A stretch of DNA of 8,558 bases from assembly GCA_011390385.1 (NCBI GenBank), contig JAABSN010000145.1, positions 1-8,558 on the forward strand, in the 5' to 3' direction. The position numbers were made by a program, and so were the translations under genes. Source of the stretch: Thioalkalivibrio nitratireducens (GTDB lineage: Bacteria > Pseudomonadota > Gammaproteobacteria > Ectothiorhodospirales > Ectothiorhodospiraceae). The stretch's first letter is position 1; every line of letters begins with the position of its first letter. Below are positions 1-6,525 of the stretch, one piece after another. The notes under the pieces were generated by a model. The model did no database searches. It was not told the origin of the DNA and saw only the letters and a program-made list of their open reading frames with translations.

Positions 1-1820
1 GGCGGGCGGTGCCAGTCGAGCGCAAAGGCCAGCGGCTGCCAGCCGGTCTGCGGACGCAGCTTCTCCTGGCCAACGTAGTGCGACCAGCCGCCGCCGCTCT
101 GGCCGACGCAGCCGCACATCATCAGCATGTTGATGATGCCGCGGTAGTTCATGTCCATGTGATACCAGTGGTTCATCGCGGCGCCGATGATCACCATCGA
201 CTTGCCGTGGGTCTTGTCGGCGTTCTCCGCGAACTGACGCGCGACAGTGATCACCTGGTCGCGTTTCACACCGGTGATACGTTCCTGCCAGGCCGGCGTA
301 TACGGCACGTCGTCGTCGTAGCTCGCGGCGACGTTGGCACCGCCCAGACCACGGTCGATGCCATAATTGGCGCAGCTCAGGTCGAATACCGTCGCGACCA
401 GGCCCTCGGAACCGTCGGCGAGCTGGATCTTCTTCGCCGGCACATGCCGCACCTGCAGCGGATCGTGGTCAGTGTGGGTGAAGTGCTCATGGCGCGCGCC
501 GCCGAAATACGGGAACGCCACCGGCACGACCGCGTCGGAAGAACCGATCAGGGTCAGAGCGAGCTGCACTTCCTCGCCAGTGGACGAATCCCTGGGTTCC
601 AGGTTCCAACGGCCGATATCCTCGCCCTTCTCGCCCCAGCGGAACCCCACGGAGCCGTTCGGCACCACCAGGCGACCCGTGGCCTCGTCGAGCGACAGGG
701 TCTTCCATTCGGCATTGACCTTCTGGCCCAGCGAATCCTTCAGGTCGGATGCACGCAGCATCCGGCCATTCACGTAATGGCCTTCGTGCTTGTCCAGCAG
801 GACCAGACAGGGGAAGTCGGTCTTTTCGCGCGCGTACTGCCGGAAATAGTCACTCGGATGCTCGACGTGAAACTCGCGCAGGATGACGTGACCCATCGCC
901 ATCGCCAGCGCGGCATCGGTGCCCTGCTTCGGATGCAGCCAGATATCGGCGAACTTGGTCGCCTCGGCATAGTCGGGGGAAACCACGACCGTCTTCGTGC
1001 CCTTGTAGCGCACCTCGGTCATGAAGTGGGCATCGGGCGTGCGCGTCTGCGGCACGTTCGAGCCCCACATCATCAGGAAGGTCGAGTTGTACCAGTCGGC
1101 GGATTCGGGCACGTCGGTCTGCTCGCCCCAGGTCTGCGGCGACGAGGGAGGCAGGTCGCAATACCAGTCGTAGAAGCTGCCGCAGGCGCCGCCGATCAGC
1201 GACAGGTACCGCGATCCGGCGGCGTAGGAGACCATCGACATCGCCGGGATCGGCGAGAACCCGTAGATGCGGTCGGGGCCGTACTCCTTCGCGGTATAGG
1301 TGTTGGCAGCGGCGATGATCTCGTTCACTTCGTCCCACTCGGCACGCACGAAGCCGCCGAGCCCTCGGATCGACTTGTAGGAACGGGACTTCGCCGAATC
1401 CTCGACGATGCTCTGCCACGCCTCGACCGGACCCAGCGTCCGGCGCGCCTCGCGCCACAGCTTCACCAGACGGCTGCGCACCAGCGGATACTTCACGCGG
1501 TTGGCGCTGTACAGGTACCAGGAATAGCTGGCGCCGCGCTGACAGCCGCGCGGCTCGTGGTTCGGCAGGTCCGGGCGCGTCCGGGGGTAGTCGGTCTGCT
1601 GGGTCTCCCAGGTCACCAGTCCGTTCTTCACGTAGATCTTCCAACTGCACGACCCGGTGCAATTGGTGCCGTGGGTCGAGCGCACGATCTTGTCGTGCTG
1701 CCAGCGCTTGCGGTATCCGTCCTCCCAGCGGCGGTCCTCCCGGGTCACCTCGCCGTGGCCGTTGGAGAAATCATCCTTGACCCGGTTGAAGAAGGTCAGT
1801 CGGTCGAGAAAATGGCTCAT
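1..1820 (-). CDS. narG: Respiratory nitrate reductase alpha subunit NarG, N-terminal 606 codons (partial)
   Basis: This is the catalytic subunit of the membrane-bound nitrate reductase, which reduces nitrate to nitrite on the cytoplasmic side using quinol electrons passed through NarI and NarH. The frame is open from ATG at 1820 to the window edge and gives 606 residues, about half of a roughly 1250-residue NarG. The translation matches remembered E. coli NarG nearly throughout. The ligands of the FS0 [4Fe-4S] cluster are visible as His50, Cys54, Cys58 and Cys93 in the segments STHGTNCTGSCSW and EPRGCQRGAS. Asp222 in YDWYCDLPP corresponds to the molybdenum ligand. Other conserved blocks are SPIPAMSMVSYA, WGSNVPQTRTPDAHF, MNYRGIINMLMMCGC and EKLRPQTGWQPLAFALDW. 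The N-terminus MSHFLDRLTFF fits the NarG leader that resembles a remnant Tat signal. An AGGAGA ribosome site lies 6 nt before the start. It is the last gene visible in the transporter operon. No frameshift was seen. Confidence 0.97.
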   Translation of the reverse strand, partial: MSHFLDRLTFFNRVKDDFSNGHGEVTREDRRWEDGYRKRWQHDKIVRSTHGTNCTGSCSWKIYVKNGLVTWETQQTDYPRTRPDLPNHEPRGCQRGASYSWYLYSANRVKYPLVRSRLVKLWREARRTLGPVEAWQSIVEDSAKSRSYKSIRGLGGFVRAEWDEVNEIIAAANTYTAKEYGPDRIYGFSPIPAMSMVSYAAGSRYLSLIGGACGSFYDWYCDLPPSSPQTWGEQTDVPESADWYNSTFLMMWGSNVPQTRTPDAHFMTEVRYKGTKTVVVSPDYAEATKFADIWLHPKQGTDAALAMAMGHVILREFHVEHPSDYFRQYAREKTDFPCLVLLDKHEGHYVNGRMLRASDLKDSLGQKVNAEWKTLSLDEATGRLVVPNGSVGFRWGEKGEDIGRWNLEPRDSSTGEEVQLALTLIGSSDAVVPVAFPYFGGARHEHFTHTDHDPLQVRHVPAKKIQLADGSEGLVATVFDLSCANYGIDRGLGGANVAASYDDDVPYTPAWQERITGVKRDQVITVARQFAENADKTHGKSMVIIGAAMNHWYHMDMNYRGIINMLMMCGCVGQSGGGWSHYVGQEKLRPQTGWQPLAFALDWHRP

Positions 1821-1826
1821 TCGGAC

Positions 1827-1832
1827 TCTCCT
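1827..1832 (-). promoter_or_regulatory. narG ribosome binding site
   Basis: AGGAGA on the minus strand lies 6 nt before the ATG at 1820. It is the strongest Shine-Dalgarno of the four leftward genes and fixes the narG start. It begins 10 nt downstream of the intercistronic hairpin. Confidence 0.8.
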
Positions 1833-1842
1833 GTTACACCTG

Positions 1843-1863
1843 GGTGGGCGTGGCGCGCCCACC
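1843..1863 (-). repeat. Strong intercistronic hairpin between the third narK gene and narG
   Basis: Perfect 8-bp inverted repeat (GGTGGGCG / CGCCCACC) with a 5-nt loop, located in the 60-bp gap between the third transporter and narG. The stem is GC-rich and should be very stable in RNA. No T-run follows on either strand, so it does not look like an intrinsic terminator. It could protect the 3' end of the transporter message, act as an RNase processing boundary, or adjust narG output relative to the transporters. The structure is seen; the role is inferred. Confidence 0.65.
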
Positions 1864-1880
1864 GCATTCGTTGTCGGGAC

Positions 1881-3230
1881 TCACCGTGTGGAATCCGGCC
1901 GCGTGCGGACGTGACACCACCAGGTGAGTACCATGCAAAAAAGATAGAAACCCACGAACATCGCCAGCGCTCCGCGCACACCACCGGAAGTGGCAAGTGC
2001 CAGTGCCAGCAGCATCGGCACCGCGAATCCACCCAGCGCACCCACCGCCGATACCAGGCCGATCACCTGCCCAGCCTCTCTTACCGAACGGCGTGGCAAT
2101 GGTTCGGGGCGTTCGCCTTCGATCAGGTCGGGTACGATGCGAAACATCGACCCGCTGCCGAGACCGGTTGCCGCAAACAGCACCATGAAAGCAATCAGCA
2201 AGCCCCAGAAGTGTCCGGCCGACTGTGCACCGGGCAGGAAGCCCAGAGCGGCGAGCACCGCCAGAGCCAGCAGCGCAAAGCACCAGCAAGTCACCGTCCC
2301 ACCGCCGAAGCGATCGGCAAGAGAGCCGCCCAGGGGTCGCGCCAGCGCGCCCACCAGCGGGCCGAGAAACACGTACTGCAGCACGTCCACCCCGGGAAAC
2401 TGAGTGTGTGCAAACAGCGGGAAGGCCGCGGTAAAGCCGATGAAGGAGCCGAAAGTGCCCAGATACAGCAGCGAGGCCATCCAGTAGCGTCGCTGGCGAT
2501 ACACCGATTCTCCGGTATCGCCCTTGTCCGCAACTGACACCTGGTGCATTCCGAAGCGTGCAAGCAGTGCGCACAGCAGGATCACCGGCACCCAGATGAA
2601 CCCGGCGTTCTGCAGCCACAGCGGGTAGTCGTCCCCGCGGAGCTGCACCGTCTGCGGCGCCCCGACCAGAGCTCCGAACACGGCCAGCGTGATCACGACC
2701 GGTATCAGGAACTGGGCCACGCTGACCCCCAGGCTGCCCATGCCGGAATTCAGACCCAGGGCGCTGCCGAGCTCCCAGCGCGGGAACAGGATCGTCAGCG
2801 AGGTCATGCTGGAGGCAAAACTGCCCCCACCGAAACCGGAAAGGGCGGCCAGCACCAGCATCACTGCATACGGAGTCTGCGGATTCTGCACCGCCAGCCC
2901 CAGTCCGATTGCCGGCACCAGCAAGACCAGCGTGGCCATCACGGTGAGCCGCCGCCCCTCGACTCTGGCTGCCGCCAGCCCGTAAACGACACGCAGCAGC
3001 GCCCCGCTCAAGCCCGGTATCGCCGCCAGCAGAAACAGTTGTGTCGTGGAGAAGGCAAACCCGACGGCTGGCAGCATCACTACAACCACGCTCCAGAGCG
3101 TCCACACAGCGAAGGCCAACAGCAGGTTCGGCACCGAGATCCACAGGTTCCGGTGCGCGACCAGCTTGCCCCGCGCCTGCCAGAAGGCAGGATCGTCAGG
3201 AGCCCAGCTGAGTGTTGGCTGTGTGGTCAT
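1881..3230 (-). CDS. narK: NarK-type nitrate/nitrite MFS transporter (third paralogue, E. coli NarK-like)
   Basis: Inner-membrane transporter of 449 residues from the nitrate/nitrite porter branch of the major facilitator superfamily, with about 12 membrane helices. The N-terminus (FWQARGKLVAHRNLWISVPNL) and blocks such as SLLYLGTFGSFIGF resemble E. coli NarK, which exchanges nitrate for nitrite. The two nitrate-binding arginines are present: Arg80 (SGALLR) and Arg298 (GALARPLGG), matching NarK Arg89 and Arg305. Phe138, Tyr256 and Phe260 match other pocket residues. In the first nitrate signature (GLNSGMGSLGVS, about 159-170) the usual Asn is Ser166, which is unusual. The second signature, SAVGALGGF, is intact and preceded by a charged loop (GERPEPLPRRSVRE). 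The ATG at 3230 is chosen because the conserved N-terminus begins right after it, but no good Shine-Dalgarno precedes it. It starts 28 bp after the narK2 stop, so translational coupling is possible. Direction of transport is inferred from family. Confidence 0.93.
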   Translation of the reverse strand: MTTQPTLSWAPDDPAFWQARGKLVAHRNLWISVPNLLLAFAVWTLWSVVVVMLPAVGFAFSTTQLFLLAAIPGLSGALLRVVYGLAAARVEGRRLTVMATLVLLVPAIGLGLAVQNPQTPYAVMLVLAALSGFGGGSFASSMTSLTILFPRWELGSALGLNSGMGSLGVSVAQFLIPVVITLAVFGALVGAPQTVQLRGDDYPLWLQNAGFIWVPVILLCALLARFGMHQVSVADKGDTGESVYRQRRYWMASLLYLGTFGSFIGFTAAFPLFAHTQFPGVDVLQYVFLGPLVGALARPLGGSLADRFGGGTVTCWCFALLALAVLAALGFLPGAQSAGHFWGLLIAFMVLFAATGLGSGSMFRIVPDLIEGERPEPLPRRSVREAGQVIGLVSAVGALGGFAVPMLLALALATSGGVRGALAMFVGFYLFCMVLTWWCHVRTRPDSTR

Positions 3231-3258
3231 GGCAGCGTTCGCGTCGCAGGGCCCCGGC

Positions 3259-4860
3259 TCAGGGGTTCTTCACGTAGGCGTTGCGGCGCAGGTAGAACCA
3301 CCAGTTCAGGATCATGCACAGCGCGTAGAAGACCGCGAAACCGTACATCGCCATTTCCGGGGTCCCACCACGGATCTGCTCGCCGATCACCAGCGGGGCG
3401 ACGAATGCTCCGTAGGCCGCCACCGCCGAAGTCCAGCCAAGCACCGGCCCAGCCTGCTCGCGGTTATAGATCACCCCGATGGTACGGAACGTGGAGCCGT
3501 TGCCGATTCCCGTCGCCGCGAAGATCACAATGAACAGCGCGATGAACGCGAGAAAGTACTGTTCCGGATTCGGCGCGTTGTAGGCCAGCATCATGATGTA
3601 GCCGACCGCCACCGAGGCGATCACCATCACCGCGGCGATGATCTGGGTGACGATGGAACCGCCGACCTTGTCCGAGATCCAGCCGCCCAATGGACGGATC
3701 AGCGCCCCGACAAACGGACCGATCCAGGCGTAGGTCAGCGCCGATGGGGCATTCGGGTTCGCGACTCTTTCCATCACCCCGTTCGCCTCGACGCTGCTGA
3801 AGCCGAAAATCACCGTGATCGACAGCGGCAATGCCATCGAGAAGCCGATGAACGAACCGAAGGTCAGTATGTAGAGCACGGTCATCGACCAGGTATGCTT
3901 GTCCCTGAAGATCGCGTACTGGCGCTTGGTGTTGGCACCGATCTTCCCTGGCATCAGGCGCATAAGCAGCAGCGTGGCGCCGATGATCAGCAGCATCGCC
4001 ACCCACATGTTGAGCACACCGAGACCAGTCGGCGCCGGAAGGTACAGGTACAGACCGACAGCGGCGGTGAGGAAGCCGATCAGGTAGAGGCTCAGGATCT
4101 TGCCGAAGGCGGCGAAGGCGTTTCCGGCGTCGGGGGTGATCGGGCGCAGGTTGTTCATGCCGAACCAGGCCGCGATCACCAACGGGATCATGATCGCCGC
4201 CCAGATGAAGCCGGCGTTCTGGATCCAGGTTTCGGTCCCGGCGGGGATGCGGCCAATCAGCGTGCCGCTGTCCTTCAGCAATGTCATCGGGTCCCCGGCG
4301 ACCGCGCCAAACAGGCCGATGGTCATGACCGCGGGAATCAGGATCTGCATCGTGGTCACGCCGAAGTTGCCCAGACCCGCGTTCAATCCCAGCGCCAGCC
4401 CCTGCTGCTTCTTCGGGAAGAAGGTGCTGATATTGCTCATCGAGGCGGCGAAGTTGCCGCCGCCGACACCTGAAAGCAGCGCCAGGAACTGGAACACCCA
4501 AAGCGGCGTCTCCTGGCTCTGCAATGCGAATCCCGCACCCGCTGCCGGTATGATCAGCAGCGCCGAGGTCAGAAAGATGGTGTTCCGGCCGCCGGCGATC
4601 CGGATCATGAACGAGGCCGGAATGCGCAGGGTTGCGCCGGTAAGACCGGCAATCGCGGTCAGCGTGAACAGCTCAGCCTGGGAGAATGGGAATCCCAGGT
4701 TGATCATCTGCACCGTGATGATGCCCCACATCAGCCAGACCGCGAACGCGCCCAGCAGATTGGGGATCGAGATCCACAGGTTGCGGTTCGCGATGCGCCT
4801 GCCTTCGGACTCCCAGAAGGACTTGTTCTCAACATCCCATTTCTGAATATCAGCCGCCAT
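3259..4860 (-). CDS. narK2: NarK2-type nitrate/nitrite MFS transporter with extra two-helix insert
   Basis: Inner-membrane nitrate/nitrite porter of 533 residues, about 70-80 longer than E. coli NarK (463). Nitrate-binding arginines are present as Arg79 (GATLRIP) and Arg389 (GALIRPLGG). The first nitrate signature is intact (GLNAGLGNFGV, about 158-168, with Asn165). The second, SAVAAYGAF at about 478-486, has alanine where NarK has glycine at two positions. Between helices 6 and 7 (about residues 240-322) there is an added region with two clear hydrophobic stretches, about 255-274 and 282-301, predicting 14 rather than 12 helices. The ATG at 4860 is preferred over an in-frame TTG at 4881: a GGAG site at 4870-4873 lies 9 nt before the ATG, inside the longer frame. 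The gene follows narK1 by 31 bp and is probably co-transcribed. In known NarK1/NarK2 pairs the second protein is a nitrate/nitrite antiporter; that role is inferred. Confidence 0.93.
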   Translation of the reverse strand: MAADIQKWDVENKSFWESEGRRIANRNLWISIPNLLGAFAVWLMWGIITVQMINLGFPFSQAELFTLTAIAGLTGATLRIPASFMIRIAGGRNTIFLTSALLIIPAAGAGFALQSQETPLWVFQFLALLSGVGGGNFAASMSNISTFFPKKQQGLALGLNAGLGNFGVTTMQILIPAVMTIGLFGAVAGDPMTLLKDSGTLIGRIPAGTETWIQNAGFIWAAIMIPLVIAAWFGMNNLRPITPDAGNAFAAFGKILSLYLIGFLTAAVGLYLYLPAPTGLGVLNMWVAMLLIIGATLLLMRLMPGKIGANTKRQYAIFRDKHTWSMTVLYILTFGSFIGFSMALPLSITVIFGFSSVEANGVMERVANPNAPSALTYAWIGPFVGALIRPLGGWISDKVGGSIVTQIIAAVMVIASVAVGYIMMLAYNAPNPEQYFLAFIALFIVIFAATGIGNGSTFRTIGVIYNREQAGPVLGWTSAVAAYGAFVAPLVIGEQIRGGTPEMAMYGFAVFYALCMILNWWFYLRRNAYVKNP

Positions 4861-4869
4861 GTCTCGTTG

Positions 4870-4873
4870 CTCC
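4870..4873 (-). promoter_or_regulatory. narK2 ribosome binding site that decides the start
   Basis: GGAG on the minus strand sits 9 nt before ATG 4860 and inside any version of the gene starting at the TTG at 4881. This supports the shorter 533-residue protein beginning MAADIQKWD. Confidence 0.65.
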
Positions 4874-4891
4874 GTTGTCAATCGCCGGTCA

Positions 4892-6169
4892 TTAATTGGA
4901 AATTCGTGTCGTGCCCTTTCCGTGACCCGCAGCCTGAGCGGCGTGGATCATGGGCTTGCGCTCGGTCCACCACATCCAGATCAGCGACACGCCGGTGACG
5001 CCGAACAACAGCCACCAGACGACCTGGCTGAACTGGAAGAAGTCGACGAGGGCGCCGAACATGATCGGCAACAGGAATCCGCCGAGGCCGCCGACCAGCC
5101 CGACGATCCCGGAGATCACACCGATGTTTTCGGGGTACTCGCTGGCGATGTACTTGAACACCGACGCCTTGCCGAAACCCCAGGCGATGCCCATCACGAA
5201 GAGCGCCGAAGTGAACAGGTAGATGTTGCCGCCAAAGGCGAAGTCGAGGGACCCGCCATCGACCGTGCGGATCGAGAGTTGCGTCTGCGGGTAGGCCATG
5301 TAGAACAGGCAGATCAGGCTGGTCCACATCACCCACCAGGTCACTGCGTGCGCCCCGAAGCGATCCGACAGCCAGCCGCCGAGGGCCCGGATCACCCCCG
5401 AAGGCAGCACGAAGATGGCGGCCAGCAAAGCCGCAACCTGGATGCCGATCCCGTACTCCGTGATGTAGTACTTGGTCATCCACAGCGACACGCCGACATA
5501 GCCGCCGAAGAACAGCGAGTAGTACTGGCAGTACTTCCACACCTTCGGGTCTTTCAGCGCGGAAAGCTGCTCGCGGATCGTGACCGTCTTCGCCACCAGA
5601 TGACTGGCAGGCTCCTTGAACGTGAAGAACCAGTACAGGATCACCATCACCGCCATCGCGACGGCGTAGACCCGAGGCACCATCTGCCAGCCGTAGGCGA
5701 CGACCAGCGTGGGGGCGACGAACTTGGTCAATGCCGCCCCCGCGTTGCCGGCGCCGAAGATGCCCATCGCGAAGCCCTGGTTCTTCTTCTCGAACCAACG
5801 CGCCGTCGCCGAGATGCCGACCGAGAACGAGCCACCGGCGATACCGACGAAGAGCCCCGCGACCAGCAACGCCCAATAATGCTCCAGGGTCGACACCAGC
5901 CAGATCGGGATGATGGTGAGCGCCATCAGGACGGTGAATACGATGCGCCCGCCAAGCTTGTCGGTCAGCATGCCCAGCGGCAGGCGAATCAGCGATCCGG
6001 TCAGGATCGGCATCGCCACCAGAACACCGAACTGGGTTTCCGACAGACCCAGATCCTCCTTCAAGGGGATGCCAATGATCGAGAACATGACCCATACGGC
6101 GAAGCACACCGTGAACGCCACGGTGTTCATGGTCAGTACTGAAATCTGTTGATAGCGGGGGCTCGCCAT
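4892..6169 (-). CDS. narK1: NarK1-type nitrate transporter (MFS, nitrate/nitrite porter family)
   Basis: First gene of the leftward operon. It encodes a 425-residue, roughly 12-helix inner-membrane protein. Its compact N-terminus (MASPRYQQISVLTMNTVAF) lacks the RNLWIS block of the other two paralogues, marking the type I NarK1 subgroup, which in Paracoccus and Pseudomonas is associated with proton-linked nitrate uptake. Nitrate-binding arginines are Arg62 (GSLIRLPLG) and Arg261 (SGVIRALGG). The first nitrate signature is around 132-144 (GFAMGIFGAGNAG, with Asn142) and the second is the glycine-rich GIVGLVGGLGGF at 354-365. An MFS A-type motif, GMLTDKLGGR, is at 66-75, and the matching LSDRFG is in the second half. 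The ATG at 6169 has a GAGGTG site 8 nt upstream (6178-6183). The stop is 31 bp before narK2. The uptake role is inferred from subgroup, not visible in the sequence. Confidence 0.94.
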   Translation of the reverse strand: MASPRYQQISVLTMNTVAFTVCFAVWVMFSIIGIPLKEDLGLSETQFGVLVAMPILTGSLIRLPLGMLTDKLGGRIVFTVLMALTIIPIWLVSTLEHYWALLVAGLFVGIAGGSFSVGISATARWFEKKNQGFAMGIFGAGNAGAALTKFVAPTLVVAYGWQMVPRVYAVAMAVMVILYWFFTFKEPASHLVAKTVTIREQLSALKDPKVWKYCQYYSLFFGGYVGVSLWMTKYYITEYGIGIQVAALLAAIFVLPSGVIRALGGWLSDRFGAHAVTWWVMWTSLICLFYMAYPQTQLSIRTVDGGSLDFAFGGNIYLFTSALFVMGIAWGFGKASVFKYIASEYPENIGVISGIVGLVGGLGGFLLPIMFGALVDFFQFSQVVWWLLFGVTGVSLIWMWWTERKPMIHAAQAAGHGKGTTRISN

Positions 6170-6177
6170 GGTGCCAA

Positions 6178-6183
6178 CACCTC
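6178..6183 (-). promoter_or_regulatory. narK1 ribosome binding site
   Basis: GAGGTG on the minus strand, 8 nt before the narK1 ATG at 6169. It supports that start over any upstream extension. Confidence 0.65.
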
Positions 6184-6185
6184 GA

Positions 6186-6198
6186 AGGAAGGCTTCCT
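6186..6198. repeat. 13-bp palindrome immediately upstream of narK1 Shine-Dalgarno
   Basis: AGGAAG and CTTCCT flank a single central base. It lies 2 bp beyond the narK1 ribosome site, near where transcription would start if the weak FNR-like site at 6233-6246 is real. It could be an operator over the start site or a small leader structure. No regulator is recognised. Confidence 0.35.
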
Positions 6199-6232
6199 GT
6201 GCGATCCATCAAAGCAACACGGGACCCTTCCG

Positions 6233-6246
6233 TAAATGGCACTCAA
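6233..6246 (-). promoter_or_regulatory. Weak FNR/ANR-like site upstream of narK1
   Basis: On the minus strand TTGAG-TGCC-ATTTA matches the FNR/ANR consensus TTGAT-N4-ATCAA at 7 of 10 positions. A hexamer TTTGAT (6208-6213) could serve as a -10 element. Start would then fall near 6198-6201, with the site centred about 38-42 bp upstream, the normal activating position, and a leader of about 30 nt. The position is good but the match is poor. Confidence 0.3.
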
Positions 6247-6274
6247 AGCGTTTCAAGCGCGCTGAAATGAACTT

Positions 6275-6292
6275 CTACCACTCTCGTGGTAG
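6275..6292. promoter_or_regulatory. Candidate NarL site, 7-2-7 inverted heptamers
   Basis: CTACCAC-TCTC-GTGGTAG is a perfect 7-bp inverted repeat. Read as 6276-6291 it has the NarL/NarP 7-2-7 layout (TACYYMT-N2-AKRRGTA), matching 6 of 7 positions in the first heptamer and 5 of 7 in the second. It is about 107 bp before the narK1 ATG and some 300 bp before narX. A NarX-NarL pair is encoded next door, so NarL is the natural candidate. A lone heptamer-like TACCTAC (6 of 7) is at 6386-6392 on the minus strand. Confidence 0.55.
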
Positions 6293-6308
6293 CAGCCACC
6301 TTAGATGG

Positions 6309-6321
6309 CAACCCAATGATT
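6309..6321 (-). promoter_or_regulatory. Candidate IHF site
   Basis: The minus strand reads AATCATTGGGTTG, one mismatch from the IHF consensus WATCAANNNNTTR. It lies 18 bp upstream of the NarL-like palindrome relative to narK1. IHF bending is part of nar promoter architecture in E. coli narG and Pseudomonas narK1, which makes the site plausible, but short AT-rich matches can arise by chance. Confidence 0.35.
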
Positions 6322-6442
6322 TATCGAGACAAACCGGACGCGACTCGCAGTACTCTCAGAAAACGCGAGCCGCCTTTGTGTCGATGTAGGTATTGCTTAA
6401 GAATCCGGACTCGACGGCCAGATCCGTGTGGAAACCAGTATC

Positions 6443-6463
6443 ATTAGCAATATGAATGCTGAT
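6443..6463. repeat. Inverted repeat, possible narX operator
   Basis: ATTAGCA and TGCTGAT are 7-bp arms with one mismatch, separated by 7 bp. It starts at the end of the TATCAT hexamer that may be a narX -10 element. The regulator is unknown and the repeat may be fortuitous. Confidence 0.25.
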
Positions 6464-6499
6464 CGGCAGGAATTTTCCGCAGGCAGCGAAAATCGCAAT

Positions 6500-6516
6500 G
6501 ACGACGAAAAGTCGTC
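6500..6516 (+). repeat. Hairpin in the narX leader
   Basis: Perfect 6-bp stem GACGAC / GTCGTC with a GAAAA loop. It is the first of three consecutive stem-loops before narX. No T-run follows, so a terminator is unlikely. Confidence 0.4.
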
Positions 6517-6525
6517 TGTGCCGGG

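Noticed and set aside
1843..1863. Intrinsic terminator before narG
   Set aside because: The stem is strong, but no T-run follows on either strand, and narG has no other evident promoter in the 60-bp gap, so termination would silence it.
9..2537. 842-codon open frame on the plus strand
   Set aside because: It is antisense to narG and the third transporter, whose minus-strand reading is unmistakable. The product is a low-complexity His/Arg/Ala/Gln-rich chain, as expected for the complement of a high-GC gene.
1834..3144. 436-codon minus-strand frame overlapping the third transporter
   Set aside because: Out-of-frame shadow. The frame at 1881-3230 contains the membrane helices and nitrate signatures.
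3046..4473. 475-codon open frame on the plus strand
   Set aside because: Antisense shadow of narK2 and part of the third transporter, rich in Asp, His, Arg and Gln with no recognisable domain.
4859..6142. 427-codon open frame on the plus strand
   Set aside because: Antisense shadow of narK1, with the same charged low-complexity composition and no domain.
6199..6212. FNR site with a perfect TTGAT half (minus strand)
   Set aside because: The other half matches only 2 of 5, and the location about 35 bp from the narK1 ATG would put the transcription start inside the gene.
6237..6251. Sigma-54 promoter suggested by TGGCAC
   Set aside because: The downstream element does not have GC at the required spacing (it is 2 bp off), and it points towards narX from about 350 bp away.
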